From: Dirofilaria immitis
Lineage: Eukaryota > Nematoda > Chromadorea > Rhabditida > Onchocercidae
Length of the DNA stretch: 64,000 nucleotides
Reading direction: 5' to 3'
Assembly: GCA_024305405.1 (NCBI GenBank)
Contig: JAKNDB010000070.1
Coordinates: 1,528,001 to 1,592,000 of the forward strand
The position numbers were made by a program, and so were the translations under genes. Shown here piece by piece: positions 13,993 through 40,831 of this stretch. How positions within the stretch are numbered: the first letter of the stretch is position 1; every line of letters starts with the position of its first letter. The notes below the pieces were generated by a model. It saw only the letters and a list, made by a program, of their open reading frames with translations, had not been told where the DNA came from and ran no database searches.

Positions 13993-15676
13993 ATTGAGGA
14001 ATTGAACAAAATTTAGAATTGCCTACATAGTTTTCTTGGTTCATACCGTGCATCATATTCCAATTATCAGTCTTATCGATCATCTCCGTCAGGCTGCGAT
14101 AAATCCTCATAGTAATGGTAAGGTAATGTTATCAAAATCGATCAATGATAACTTCAATCAATGTCCCAAATGAAACGTTAAATTTACCAAAGACGCAATA
14201 AATCAAAGTTATAATCCGATATTTGAAATTATCAAATCATTTAATAAATTATGAAATTATTTCAAAAATTGTCTCATGAAGTTTAAAATTTTAATAATGA
14301 AAGTTATTTCTTCTTGAAATTTGATCGTTTTTGATAAGCTTTAATTCACTTTACTAGTTAAAGATAACACTGATTATAACTTCGGTTATTTTAAAAACAG
14401 TGATAACATTTGATCATAAGTTTTGGTTAAGCTTCACAAGCCAAAATTAACAACCGATCATAAACTATGATAACTTTATGAGCCAAATAAATATTCGATC
14501 GTAAGTGTTAAATCATTTTGGAGCCAATCATAGCATATGTGATTAATATTTTAAATCTCGAAATATAAAATACTAATTTAACGATTTTTACTGAATTTTT
14601 AATTCCTCTCTCTCATTTCAACCTTTTCAATGCTTATTTTATAAAAATAAGTTGATAGATAGATGACTGTGATAAAGCAAACTATTGAAACTATTTTATT
14701 ATTTTAAAATTATTTAACAAACAAAAATTATTTCAATTAAATTAATAAAATATAACATTTTATTTTTTATCAAATATTTATCATTGTATCGTTTTGTAGA
14801 GTAATTATTGCTACAATAAGTTACAGTTTCTTTCTTTTTCTGATAAAGAATTATCATAGCATTGTGATAAAACTCATTTCAAAATATTTTCTACAAGAAA
14901 TTAAATTAAGATAACAAAAAAAAAAAAACAGCGATTAATATAGACAAATGTTAAAATATTCGAATAAAATGACTAGTAAAAGGGAAAATAATAATTATCA
15001 ATGGATATAATAATATTGTTTTCATCTGATAAAAATCATTTTGTTATTTAATAATAAATTATTGATCGTAAATTATTTGATTTGTACTCGTTTCAAATCA
15101 AACAGATATACAAAAATTGTTAAAATACGTAATCATATTGTATGAGCAGGTAAAAAAAAAAAAAACGCATTTTGAGCATTTTAACAATTGCACCAAAAAA
15201 AAAAAGTTTAAATTAAAAATTTTTTTTTATTTGTCGTCTTTTGAATAAAAATTTTCCTTTACAAAAAAAAAAAAAAGAAAAAAGAAACAAATAAACAAAC
15301 AAATTGTTATAAATAATAAAATCAAATTTTTCTAAAATGTCTTTATTGTAAATGCATATTGAATTAATTTGAAAATCAATCAATCAATAATTATATGTTA
15401 TAAAATTTGTAAAATCTTTACTCAATATTAATCAAGAAATATCTAAATGAGCATTTATACATGTTTGCGATAATAAATTTAGAATCACTGACAAGAAAGT
15501 TTTTTGTTTTTTTTTCGTTTAAATCTTAATATTATAAAAATTTTTTATAATTAACGAATAAGTTTATAAAGTGGATCATTTTAAATGTACCTAAGGAAAA
15601 AAAAAAAAAAAGAAGAATTTTATATATGCACAACGGGAAAAAGATAATATTATATATATAGGTTTTAATATTTATA

Positions 15677-15682
15677 TTTATT
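15677..15682 (-). other. Likely polyadenylation signal of the TTBK gene
   Basis: AATAAA on the minus strand about 70 bases past the TTBK stop codon. It is the canonical hexamer, but the flanks are AT-rich, so chance occurrence is possible. Confidence 0.45.
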
Positions 15683-15750
15683 TAAATTGAATATAAATAA
15701 ATAAATAAATAGCAATATATGTTTGATTATATCGTATCAAAATGTTTTTC

Positions 15751-27736
<11,986 letters not shown>

Positions 27737-27874
27737 AATTGTACATTTGTCATTTAGTCTACGTAACTCTTTTGATTATTCGAACATTTGATGAATATTT
27801 GTGACAGTGATTTTAAAATATAAAGGGAGAGAGAGAGACAGAGAGAGAGAGAGAATGAGCGAATGATGAAATAC

Positions 27875-27899
27875 CTGTATAAACAATACCTGAAGGCAC
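27875..27899 (-). other. Candidate 5' UTR mini-exon of the TTBK gene
   Basis: Upstream of exon 1 the minus strand reads TTTATTTCAG|GTGCCTTCAG|GTATTG...ATACAG|GTATTTC. An acceptor is followed by two possible CAG|GT donors that would give exons of 10 nt (27890-27899) or 25 nt. It lies about 140 bp before the ATG. It holds no coding frame, so it would be untranslated. Possible only. Confidence 0.3.
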
Positions 27900-30800
27900 C
27901 TGAAATAAAAAAGAAAAATTAAAATTTTAAAACAAACGATGGTTTGATAGAAACATCATCAATACAATGGAAATAATAAATTAAAACAAGCAATATTATT
28001 TTAACTTATTTTTGAAAATAAAATATGTAAAAAAAAATTGCTTTATAAATTTTACTCATTTACATCTAATATTTGTGATTGAATTTTTTTCTCCCTCTCA
28101 TTTATATTTATGAAATATTTTAATTGCGCATATGAATAATAATGAATTGATTTTTGAGAAAAAAAATAATATTTTTTTGGTTAATTTAATTTATGAAAAA
28201 GCAAAAATTTTATTTCAACATTTCGTTTCAATTTTTCCCTTTTTTTTTGTTTAGAATTTATTAGAATATCCATTTATGCTTGTGTTTTCAAAATTTTTGA
28301 AATAATTTATAAATAAACAAAAAAATTTCCGAAATACGATGTTATAAAATAAAATAAATTTTTTTTTCTAAGAAATATTCTCGAGAAAAGTGTAAAATTA
28401 ATCGAAAAATAAATTGCTTGAATATTATTGTATAAGTAAATGAAATTTTTCGTAATAGTTAAATGATCAGAAAAGTTTTTCGCTTCTTCTAATCTTTTTC
28501 CATCTACTATTACTACTACTATCACTAATATTTCAAACAGAATTTCGTTAAATTTTGTCAATTCTCTTTCGTTACTTTATTATTTTCCCTTTCTCTCTCT
28601 CCTTCTCTCTCTTCTCTTCTGTTTATTTCATAAAAATGAGAAAAAATTTTTTTCCTTCTATCAAACTTTAAGATAAATGACATGCAATTTGTAGAATACA
28701 GCAAACAAATTAAAATAATCCATTTGTGAATTATAGCAAAAAGAACGAACAAACGAATGAGAATGAAAGAAAGAAAGGAAAGATAAATTGACTTTTGATT
28801 TTTTCAAAAAAAAAACTGAATTTTAAAAAAGAAATAAATACGATATTTCAATATTATAATAGGAAATTTTTTACGTTATTACTTATAAGACCGATTTAAA
28901 TAGACATCAAATAGGATTTAGTTTGGTTTATTTATTGAACCATTATTTGATGGGTAATATTTCTTAAGCTTCTATTTTCATACTATTTTCAATATCCTAA
29001 AAATATCATTTTTTTTATATACATATATAGAGTCAAGAAAAAAAAAAAGATCTTATTAATTCATCACAAGGTAACTAAATATTATTATCAAATCAAACTA
29101 TAATCAAATTATCAAATTATAATGAAAAAAAATGATAAATGAAATAAATAGGGAAAATTAGTAAAATTAAATAAATAGAATTAAATTTTATCAAAAAAAT
29201 AAAAATGCAACTAATTTAATGATTAACAAATAAACAAATGATAAGACATGATAAATATTGCCATATAATATTATTTGTTCTAAATGAAAGAATAGTAAAC
29301 GGAATGATTGATGAAATAAATGAAGTTTGATAAATTTAATTAATAAACAGAAAAAAAAAAAGGCCGAGATAATTTGATCAATAATAAAATGTTAATGTAA
29401 CATAAAATGTTGGCATAGTGTTATTTGTAATAAATGTAAGAATAAAAAAAAACGAATAATAAATTAAACTTAATTAATTAAAATAATTTGTTAATTAATA
29501 TAAAAATAGTATGATTTACACATTGCATATGCATATTACTTAATATAGTAACTAATGCAGTCAACAATAGCGAAAGATGTCTAATTAAAACAAATAAATT
29601 TAATCAAATGTTTAAATGATTGAAAGTTTGAACATAAATAATTCATTGTTTGTAGACATAGGTATTCGATTAAACAACTGTTTAATCGAATACTTAAAAA
29701 TATAAACGAATATATTAAATTCTTATTATTGAAATTAATTTCTTTAATTTTCTCGCCCCGAATTATCGTTGATTTGGTGAAATTTTAAAAAGTTTAAAAA
29801 ATATAACAAAAAAATTAAAAAAAAACGGAAATGAATGATAGGAAAAAAACAAACAAACACAAAGAAGTGATGTAAATATAAATATTTATATATATATGTT
29901 TTCTTTTTTGTTTTTAAGTTCTAATGTAGCAACTTAGTGAAATTTGTTTGATGGAGTTAAAAGGAAAAAAAACGGCAAAGGAAATGAAAATGGATTAAAA
30001 ATTATTGAAGGAAAAAAAAAATATTTTAACAAAATCTTTTCTTCATCGTCTCAACTTTTTTTTCTTCATTTGTTTTCGTCAATATAACTTTTTTGAGTTA
30101 TTTTCATTCAATGATAAGAAATATTTTTTCGTCTTCCGTTATGCCATTTTTTTGCTTAATCAATTTTAAGATTTTTCTAACTGATAAGAAAAATTGTTTG
30201 ATTTAGTCTGATATTATAATACTTAAGGTAACAAAAAAATGATTTAGTTGATAGGGAAGAAATGGATCGGAATAAGAAAGCTAAATAATATAGAATATTT
30301 GTTGATCTGTATGTAAACAGTTTTTTAAAAATTTGTTAAATTTTTAGAAATAAAATAAGACTGAAAAAGAGGATAAACTTTTGACAACTAAATTTAAGTT
30401 CATTTTCAATTAGTCTATATTTCATATCTGAAAATATACTTTGACGAAGGATAATAAAAATTAGTCAGTTCTTCTCTTTATTTGCATTTTCGAAACTCAT
30501 TCAAATTTCATCCTATATTCTTTTTCCTTGTTCTTAAACTTTTTATTGTGTTATAAAATGTAAGAACAAAATCGAAATTTCCTGTCATGTCAAAAATGAT
30601 TGTTATAAAATTTTGAAAGTACAATGTTATTATTGCCAAGAAAATAGCATAAATCATTTCTAATTTCAAAAAAAAAAAAAAAAAACGAAATTTAGATGAT
30701 AACTAAAGATGATTAATTTATTATTTGAAATTTTTTTCAAAATAATACTATTTAATAAAATCAATCAATATTGCGATCTTTTATAATGTAATCGAAAAAT

Positions 30801-32321
30801 AGCTGTTATTAAACTAACATAGGAATATTATGATGAATGAGATTGGATTAATTGGCAAATGTCATAAGATGATCTTTGTTTTTTTTTTTTTTTGTTTTAC
30901 TCCACATAAATATTGCTAAACATACATTTCTAACTTTAATTTTTACTTTTCCCTCGATAATTTCAAAAGCTCATAGATCAGTTTATTTACATATTATATA
31001 AAATGCATTGATATTCGTCTAATATTTATCACAATTACTTTTAAATATTATTCCATTTCTTAAAAAATGTTCGCTAGAAATGAAAAATAAACTTTGAAGC
31101 GCATCATAGCTATACTTGTACTTGTGAACTTTCTTATAATAATAAATCATCATCTATGCTGTAACATCATAAAGAAACTACGATTTATTGCAATGCTACT
31201 TTTTCTTTTCCATAAAAACATTAAGTTTAAAAATTTTCAATTAGTCAAAAATAACAAATTAGGACGAACAAGTAATTAGGATGAATAAATTAAAACTAAA
31301 ATAAAATATTAGAATCTGAAAAATTAATTCTCGCAAAAAATTAAAGTTTTCTTGATTTTTAAAAAAGAAATAATTAAAAATCGTTTTCTCGTATTATCCG
31401 AATTTACATTTTCGATAAAAGATATTAGGTTATTTTGATAGTGATAGCTAGAAATGATATCTTATAAACAACTGTCATTTCTATATATTTCAAAAATATT
31501 TTATTTCGTTTTTTACTTTTATTTCTGATAAAAATATTGTGGAAAAATTTTTGACATTAATGCTTGTACAAGAAGAAAAAATGTTATTAAAATTTGAAAA
31601 TTTTTCTTTTATTTGTTTTGCTTATTTAAAATAAATAAATGAAAAAAAATGTTTGCATTTATTTTTAGATTTTAATTAATTGAAAAAATTTTAATTCTTT
31701 AAAAATTTATATTTACATGCAAAAATGAAATAAAAATATTTTAATTCCAAAGATATTATCAATTTTAAAAATATTATTATTTTTTCCTTTTTTTTTTGCT
31801 AATTTTAGATTAATGAAATAAGGAAAAAATTATGATGCATATGAAGAATTGTTTATATTTATTAAAATTTAAAAAGTTTAATTCGTACGAATCATTCCGA
31901 AAAAAAAAATCTTTTATCATGTTTTATATCTAATGCATAATAATATTTAAAGGTAAGGAAGATATTTTGATTTAAAAAAATACTATCAATTTTCTAAAAA
32001 AAAATATTATTTTTTGATAAATAAAAACAAAATGTTTTTGCTATTTTTTCATTTTATTTCCATTTAAATACAAAAATATAAGAAAAAAAAGTGAGAAAAT
32101 TAATTTTTACTAATTTAAATTTTTATTAAAAATTTAAATTTCTAAAAATACTTTTTTTGAAAAAAAAGAATGTTTCATTATGTTTTAACATCGACAAGAA
32201 TGGAAAAAGGATATTTTGATTAGTTGAAGAAGTTTATTTTAAATGTTGTGAAAAAAAAAAAAAGAAAAGATAGAAATGTTATGAGAAGAAGGAGGAAAAG
32301 CTAAAATATATTAATGCGTGA

Positions 32322-32453
32322 ATGCTAAAAAGCTTTGATAGCAGAAAAGTTTGGTCGAGAAGATTTGAAGCGGATGAGGCAATTGGGAGGTGCAAAAGAC
32401 GAAAGGAAATGATGATGACGATGAAACCTTCTCAAAACCTCAACTCGTACTAA
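32322..32453 (+). CDS. Small ORF, 43 aa, unrecognised
   Basis: The sequence between 32320 and 32470 is less AT-rich than its surroundings. An ORF starts MLKSFDSRKVWSRRFEADEA and ends NLNSY at a TAA. A TGA lies just before the ATG. It is basic and Arg-rich, with no signal peptide or known motif. It could be an exon piece or chance. Confidence 0.2.
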   Translation: MLKSFDSRKVWSRRFEADEAIGRCKRRKEMMMTMKPSQNLNSY

Positions 32454-35400
32454 ATCGATCGATTGAGAAAATTTCAACAAGATGAATAGATGGATAGATT
32501 GAGAGAAGACTTTTAATCTTCAAAACTTCCAGTACTTCAAGCTTCCTAACCAAACTAATTTTCATAAGAACAACAACATAGATGAGAGTGAAAGATTGCA
32601 ATTTATGTTTTCAACGCCCTTTTCTTTACATTTTTATTTTAAGTGAAAAAAGAAAAAAAACTTTTTTTTTTTAACTGGTGACATTATTCCCAAATGATTT
32701 AGATGATGAGGATATGAGGAAGAAAGAATTGTTGAGGAAATTGATAGAATCATAAAATAAAGTTATACTTCAATTTTTACAGACATTTATTCTAGACAGA
32801 ATCTAAAAAAAAAAAAAATTATCTAAACCTGTTAGCAAGCAAAATGATTCGTTTTCTTTTTAGATTTTCACATTATTCTTAATAGTTCCAATAATTTGTA
32901 TATGATATTATAAGGAAAATTGTGGAAAAAAAAAAAAGACGATAAAATCATAAAATAAAATTGCATTTGAATTTCGATGAAAGTAACAATTCGTAGAATC
33001 AGAAAAATTTAATTTTTTTTTTTTGTTTAATAACTAACACATTATATTATCTGAGAATGATTTTTTTCATTATTTTTCGTTTTTTTTTCTTGTTCAAATG
33101 GCAATTGCATTTGAGATTCTTTTGTAAATAAAACGCAATTCATTTGCGTCAATTCCCAAATGTTTGCAAGAAAAAAAAAATAGAAATTGAAAAAAAAACG
33201 AATGCGTAGGATTTAAAAAAAATGCTTCTGCTTCAAAATTTTATATTTCAAAAAAGATTAGCATTAAGTTATAGTATAACAATAAATTGTTTACAAATAG
33301 ATGTCAGCTACAAAAAAAAAAAAAAAACGAAAATCAGAATCTCAAATACGAAATGAATTGCGCTTTGTCGGAATCTCAGATCTGTTTCAGTTATTGATTG
33401 AATCAAATACGACACAATCAACGATCTCTTCCTCGTCTATTGCCATATATTATTACTATTGCTATAATGCACGATGCATTAACTGATATGTGAAGATAAT
33501 CCTTATCTAACATATTCAGAAATCTTCGAATTCAATTTATTGAAAAGTTTTAAGGCTTTTATTTCATTCTTTGTGTAAATGTAAAATTTAGAATTAAAAT
33601 ATTTAGAAATTCTCATATTGAAGTTGCCAAAAGTTTTGAAAGAGTTTGAATTGATTCCTTACATTAAATGGAAAATTTTGGACTAAAATATTCAAAAATA
33701 TTTAATTTAAAATTGCTAGAAATTTTGAGGATTATTCCTTATTATTTTTAGAAACTGAAAATTCTAAATTGAAGTGTCTCGAAGTTTTCGAATTAAAATT
33801 GTCAAATATTTCTAGAATTTTTTATTTCATTTCCCGTGCAAATCGTAAAACAATTCAATCAAAACATTTATTGATAAAAGAGCAGATAAATTTAGTTAGA
33901 ATGAAATTCAGTAGAATTCGTTGCATTATTTTCTCATTTCTTCCTTAGCCTATTCCTAAACTTTCGAATAAATCGTGAAATTGGCCTAATATTGGCAGTA
34001 ATAAGCCATAGAGCTTAATCTTACATATCTAATAAACATAGACGATAGTGTTAATGTTTGGAAATGTAATCAAGAAGGAGAGTTAGATGAATCGATGGAA
34101 AAAGCTAAAATAAAATTTACTGATTGCATTAGATAAATGATTTTGATATTAAGAAAGCATCGATATAAAGCTAAGCATTTTTGATCAAATGATAAGTTGA
34201 AAAAGTAAGCGGTACGAAAAATTAGGATAAAGAAGTTTAGATGAAAAGAGAAGATGAAATTTTCAAGAAGAAATGAATAATGAAAGAATCAATTTTAATA
34301 TTACAACGACAAATCTTTTATTACGCATATAAATTTGCATAATACTTCGAAATTGATCGCCAATCAATGTAAAATGATAAGGCGTAAGAAGAGAAGAGAA
34401 AGAGAAGATGAAAGAAGGATGGAATAAATGATTATGATGTTTAAGATTTTCCACTTTTAAAATATAACGAAAGATGTAATTTTGATATTACAAATAAAAT
34501 TTATACTTGTTTTCTTTTACTATTCTATATGATTTATATTTACATAAATGTTTGTTATTCTTATGATATTTGATAAGTAAATAAAGGCAATTTTATTTAT
34601 ACTCATTGCATATTAGGTTAATTTTTTTATAAACATTTACTATTATTTGATGAGTAAACAAAGAGATGTAAATAAACCTTACTTGATGCGAATTTTATAG
34701 TAATTTTTAGCAGATATTTTTATCAGGATTTTTAGTTGATATGTAAATAAGGATAAAGTTATTTGAGCTAGTTGTGCAATGAAATAAATTATCATTTCAT
34801 GGCTGAAGTACAAATAAACCTGTCTAAATAAGCTAAGAAATGAAATGAAATGAATTATTATTAAACATCTAGTATGGTAGTGATATTTGTTCGATAAATG
34901 CAATTAATTCAATCCATGATAATTTAAAATGAAATGAATTATTAATAAATATTTAACGCTTACTGTTATTTTGATAAGATAAGTGCAAAAAAAAAAAAAA
35001 AAAAACTTCTTACGATAAACTTCAAATGAATTATTAATCAACATTTCGAATTAAAATTTTAGTTTCGAGTATAAAAATAAAATCATTAATAAATAAATTA
35101 TCATGCACGTTTGATGAGTTCAATTTTCAGTTCTCTCTTTTTTTTTCTTTTAAATTTTTCTGCAACCGATATATATATATGAAATATACTTGTATTCCCT
35201 AAAAATCTAAAAATAATTGGCAAATATTTACAAATTAAAATATTCATATCGCAAAATGATTTCATTGAAAAAATTATGAGAAAAAAAAAGAAAGATTTCG
35301 ATTAGTTAGTGATATTTTTTAGCTGAAAATTTTCAAATAATAATATTTGCAATAATATTTTCAAATAATTGAAGTTAAAAATTTTTTTGACTAAATTAAA

Positions 35401-35919
35401 ATAATAATTATTGTTAAAAATGGCAGCATAAACTTTTTGCCCAAAAAAAAATAATTTCAATCAAAAATTATCAAAAAATTTCGTAAAATAGATCATTTCT
35501 TCTATTTCAATTATGAAATTTATTCTCAATAAATTGCAAATATTATTTGGCATATTTATAGATGATTAAGTAGAAAGTTAAAAAAAAAAAAGTATCACTT
35601 TATACAGTATATGATTAAATCAATTGTCAGAATTTTTAATTATATTGAATCACATTATTTCAACTATTACCAATAGAAACCGTTAATCGAACAGACATGA
35701 CAATTAGGCCAATCATTCAATTTCTTTATAATAATTCGTTGTTTCTTTTCTTATTAAAAATTAAATTGTTTCCGAACTTCAATTAAATTATTTTAATTGA
35801 TCAAAAAAGCAATCATAAAATTCGAATTCCTAGTTTATAATTAATTACTATTTTGATATATTTCCTTGTAACAATTTAAATTTAACAAAGGCTTTAGTGC
35901 ATTTCATAGAATTTTGTAC

Positions 35920-36400
35920 ATATAACATTAATATGTTATCAGTGATAACTTACGAATCGTAAGCAAATATTCGGAAACAAATGTCTGAATCTTAATAAAA
36001 GTTCTATGTCTAACTTCCAAATAATATATTAAATCGAAAGGAAATATGGAATTGAAATTATATTGCACTCCACAAAATTTCGTATATGACTTTAATATGT
36101 TATCGATGATAACTGACGAGTCGCAATCAAATATTGATATATGTTATCAATGATAACTTACGAATCGTAATCAAATATTCGATATATGTTATCAATAATA
36201 ACTTACGAATCGCAATCAAATATTGATATATGTTATCAATGATGACTTACGTAATCAAATATTCGATATATGTTATCAATAATAACTTACGAATCGCAAT
36301 CAAATATTCGATATATATTATCAATGATAACTTACGAATCGTAATTCCAACTTCCAAATAATATATTAAAACAAAATGAAATATGAAATTAAAAGTATTA
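35920..36400. repeat. ~46-bp tandem repeat built on TTATCA-N-TGATAA palindromes
   Basis: The unit is GATATATGTTATCAATGATAACTTACGAATCGNAATCAAATATTC. Palindrome copies lie near 35936, 36100, 36140, 36188, 36233, 36271 and 36319; some have TGATAA changed to AATAAC or TGATGA. The blocks on each side (AACTTCCAAATAATATATTAAA at 36017 and 36349) are also duplicated, so the array grew inside a larger repeat. TGATAA is the core of nematode GATA-factor sites; function here is inference. Confidence 0.85.
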
Positions 36401-39400
36401 AGTACCAGTTTACAACCGAAATGATGCAAGTTGTATTTGTTGTAAAAAAAAAATTGAAAAAGCAAGAATCAATTAAATGCATCAAATGATTTGATAAAAT
36501 TAAAAGAAAATTAAAGTATCCAAAAAAATAATTGATCACGAAAAAATGAATATGCAAATTTCTTACAAAAAAATTATACATTCCATTTGGTAGTAATTAA
36601 TAATCAAAAGCATTCGAACAATTAGATAATGCAACGAAATTATGAAAATTATAAGATTTTAAGGAAAATTTCAAATTTGTTGAAATTATAAAAAAAAATG
36701 TAAAAGGAAAATTTAGCGAAAATTTTTGGCAAAATTTTTTCGCAAATTTTTTTTTTTAGCGACATTTCAATATTCAAACGAAAAGCATTTGCGATATTTT
36801 TCACTTTTTTTTCTCATTTCTTCTAAATACATCTTCGTTCGCTGTCTATAACAATCGTTATTTTTATTTTTAGCATTTTTTCAATAGATAATTTATAAAT
36901 GTTTTAGAATAATTTGTTTTAGCGAAAAATAAAACAAAAAAATGAAATTTAAAATTTCATGAAGCTAATTTTGAAATTCAATCTAAGAAGATGGCATTTT
37001 TGTATAATTAAAATTTGATAATAAGCACTCAATTTTTGATAAGAATTTGTTGTAATGAAAAATGAGAAATGATAAAATTTAAAATTTCATAGGCTTTTTC
37101 ATCAAATTTAATCTCAAAAAAATCGCATATTTTTTCAGATAATTATAATATAATATCAAATTATTTATCCTTTTGATATTTGCATAAGATTTTTGTAATA
37201 CTCTCAAAACTATTAATCAAATAAACTATATATCGTAGTAATTATATGTATTTTCTGTAATAGAAATTTAATATAACATCAAAATTTGCAACCCAATTTT
37301 AATCCACAAGTAACGAATTATGAAAAAAAAAAATTTACTTTTTAATCAAATCGCTTTTTTCCCCGCTTCTACTAAATCATATGTTAAGTTTTTTTTCAGC
37401 TTAAAAATATTTGCTGCAATAAAATTAAATTGTACAGTTTGATGGTGTAAAATTTAATTACGGCTTACATACATTATCCTATTATAAGAGAGAAGCATAT
37501 TTCGAGGATATAAATTTTGAACAATCTTTTTTTAATTCAAATTTTTTTTTTCATCATTTGATAATTTTTTGTCGAAATATAATTTGGAAAAAAATTACTA
37601 TTTTGGATGAAAAACATTTAATCGTAAGAGAGTTAAAATAACAACGATTGATTTATAAATAATATAAAATTAACTTTAATCATTTTCAGAAATTATTTCC
37701 TTAATCATTTCATTCCTTTTTCGCCGACTATAAATAATGGCAAATATTTGAATAAGAGAAAGGAAAACCTTAACATTTATTAATTGCAGTTTTTTTTGGA
37801 TAAATTATTAAAAATTTTGTTTCAATTTTAATTTTGAAGTGAATGAGATATAAATCAGGAATTGCAAAAATATAAAGAGTTTAATCTAAATAGTTAATTT
37901 TTGAATTTAATCTTTAATTTTTCGTTTCATAATTAATAATCATATTTTATTAGAATTGAAAAATTGAATGAAAAACTACTACCATTACTAACTTATCAGT
38001 GGAAAAAAATTAATTTTTTGATTTAAATTACGAAATTTATTTAAAAATAACTCTTCGAATTTAGTGTTCAATTTTTTCTATTTATAATTTAAAAAAAAAT
38101 TATTCGAATTAAACAATTGATTTAATGTAATTTATGAAAGGCTAAATAAATAAGACATATTGCGGTTAGTTAAAAATATAATCAATTGAAAAATTCATTT
38201 GCAACAAATAATTTTAATAAACAAAATTTAATAAAAAAAAAAAATGGGAAAACTTTTATAGGCTATAAAGTTGAAATAAGCAAAGAAAAAAGTGGTGAAT
38301 AATTTCTTCAAAATTAATTATTGCTTAATATTATTTAGCGTAAAATAATATTTATCATGTTGATCAAAAAAAAAAGCGAAAGTTTCATTTTTCTAGATGC
38401 AAAAAAAAAGTTCAAATTTTCAACATGCATTAACAATTTAGCTATTTATAAAAGAGAGATTGGAAATAATAATTTTTAAATTTTTGTTAGCAAAAAAAAA
38501 TTTTAACGAATATACTTTTTTTTTTTTTTTGAAATGGACGATGAATATAGGAAATAAAATTTTGGCAATGAAAAAATGATGAATACGAAAGAAATCAAAA
38601 AACAAAAAGAAAGGAAAAAGGAGGAAAAGATGAGAAGGTGATTTATTTCTAAAAGTAAATTTCGAATTAGCATTTTAAAATTTATAATTAGCATTTTAAA
38701 ATTTATAACGCAATATTAGCACTTTTAAAATATGAATAAAAAAAAAAAAGGAAAGAAAGAAAACTACTCATAGCTATTTAAATATTTGGAAAAAAAAGAA
38801 ATCCTAAACATATAAAGTATTTTCTATAAAAATATACAATCATTTCTTAATAATCAATTCTCTCATTGTTTTTTCTTTCATTTTAAAAATTTCAAAAATT
38901 CAAATAAACCCAATATAATAATTCTTTCTCATACTTCTTTTTCTTCCTAAAATCATCAATTCATCTCTCATTGTAATTAAATTTCATTTAGATGCAATTT
39001 TGATTGTTATAAGTATAAATTTATTATATGCGTCATATATATTGTATTTATAACTAAATAAATTGAAATTACTTTTATCTAATTTTATAGATTGTAAAAT
39101 TACTATGGTAACAATCGATTGATTTAGAAGTATATTATGAAATGAAAAATTATAATTATGTTAAAGAGATATAGTATAAAAGAAATTGTTTAAAATAGGA
39201 AAATTCATATTGTAAGCCTATCAAAATCATAAAATAATATTAAGATCAAATAAAATTTTTTAAAAAAAAAAATGATTTTAAATTAAACATGTTGAAATTA
39301 TTCAAATGACTTCACACGGATTGTTGTGGCAATTGAGATTGAGGCAATCATTTGAGCATGAATTAAAATTTATAATTTTGCAATTTCTTACAGTTCTTAT

Positions 39401-40693
39401 TTATCGTTTGCAAATTTGAAAATCAATCGTCGATTGAAAGTTTTAGAATTTTTACAAATTAAACGAAAAAAAAAAGCGGAAAACTTTAAAAGATATTATA
39501 AGCAGAAATTGTAAAGAAAAAAAATATTATTATTGAAACTTTTTTTGATTACATCAGAATTAAAAATATTTTCTAAACGCTTCGTTTCACATCATATCAT
39601 CGTTTTTTTTTCTTTTTTTTTTTTTGGCTGTTTACATTTATTATATAGATGGAACGGAATGCAATTATTTTTGTCTAAAAAAAAAAATAAATTTTTTTTT
39701 TGTCATTGTATATTGTTTAGCGTGAAAAAGAGCTTTTTAATTTTTCTCACATTTATATGAAACATTTATTATTATAAATACAATTTGTATATTTTCTCTT
39801 TTAGTTAAATTACATTTGAAGAGGTTGACAAAAAGAAAAATGGAAAAAGTTTTCTAAAGTTTCAGCAATATTTGATGGAAAAGGACTCGCAAATTTAATG
39901 GTGGCTATTTATAAGAAACTTGTCAAGTTTTTTTTTCGCTAATTTTTAAGGTTATTTCAAAAAATCATCATAATTTTGAGAAAATAATTTTTTTAAATGC
40001 TAAAATAAATTTTCGCAACAATTTCGACAGCACGTATTTTTAGCTACAACAAAATTGCTATAATGACATTTGAACTTTGAATCAAATTGTAATTAAGCTT
40101 AATGAAACTGCCCAAAATCATACCTCTGTAATTAAGCTTTTAGCAAATTTGATTATGTATTTGCAGTTTAAAATAAAATTTAGGCTGAAATTGTTCATTT
40201 CTGCAAGTAAAAATTTTCACTATTTATTTAAATATAATAATGATCATTGATGTTTTCCAAAAGTGTTGTTTACTCATTTAGTTTCAAAGGCAATAAGAGC
40301 AAGAAAGATTGATGAAGAATTTAAGCAAGATAAATAAATAAATAAATAACAAAAGCAAAGAATAGAATTAAGTTAGTAACAACAAATGAAAAAAAAGTTA
40401 ATTGATAAATCTAATTATTTTTAAAATCAAACAATGCCTTAATTAAATTCATTGTTTTAAACATTCGAATGTTGCTAGAATAAAGCTTATATTTGTCGGA
40501 TTAAAAAAAAACGAAATAAAGGAAATATAATGGATACAGCGAATACGTCAAATAAATTAAGATATTAAAAATTTGAATAATTAGAATATCAAAAATTCAA
40601 TAATGACAATTAATGATGGAAGAAATACTAAACAAATAAACGTCTCAATGTTGATCATTAAATATTTGGTGATATATCGAATGAGAAATTGTC

Positions 40694-40831
40694 ATGGCTA
40701 CCGCTCACAACATTACACCATTGGCAACCAAACAAATACCGATCGGTAAAGATTGTCGTCGCAAAGGTAACGGAAATGATGCGAAAAAGACTTGTATAAT
40801 TTATAAAGGATGTAGTGTTACAATTTATTGA
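40694..40831 (+). CDS. Small ORF, 45 aa, unrecognised
   Basis: A GC-richer patch inside AT-rich DNA encodes MATAHNITPLATKQIPIG, then KDCRRKGNGNDAKKTC, ending GCSVTIY at a TGA. It has three Cys and a basic centre. The opposite strand is also open (40658-40852). No start context or splice partner is clear. It could be an isolated exon, a small gene, or a remnant. Confidence 0.25.
   Translation: MATAHNITPLATKQIPIGKDCRRKGNGNDAKKTCIIYKGCSVTIY

Larger units (their letters stand above)
6847..15750. other. Gene-free stretch with microsatellites and small repeats
   Basis: No convincing exon was found on either strand. It contains GTGGTGATGATGATG (6945-6968), a long (ATC)n tract (7176-7262), a (GA)n tract (7806-7852), the 20-bp repeat with TTATCAGT sites (8460-8579), an AT-only repeat (9835-9920), a short duplication at 11379-11430 and an 85-bp duplication (13831-13992). 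Part of it is probably the 3' flank of the TTBK gene. Confidence 0.6.

Noticed and set aside
33301..33486. Plus ORF starting MSATKKKKKRK
   Set aside because: The start is an A-run artefact and the rest is low complexity, with no splice partner.
38503..39760. Several ORFs rich in Phe, Ile and Leu on both strands
   Set aside because: They arise from long T or A runs and show no start context, motif or splice structure.
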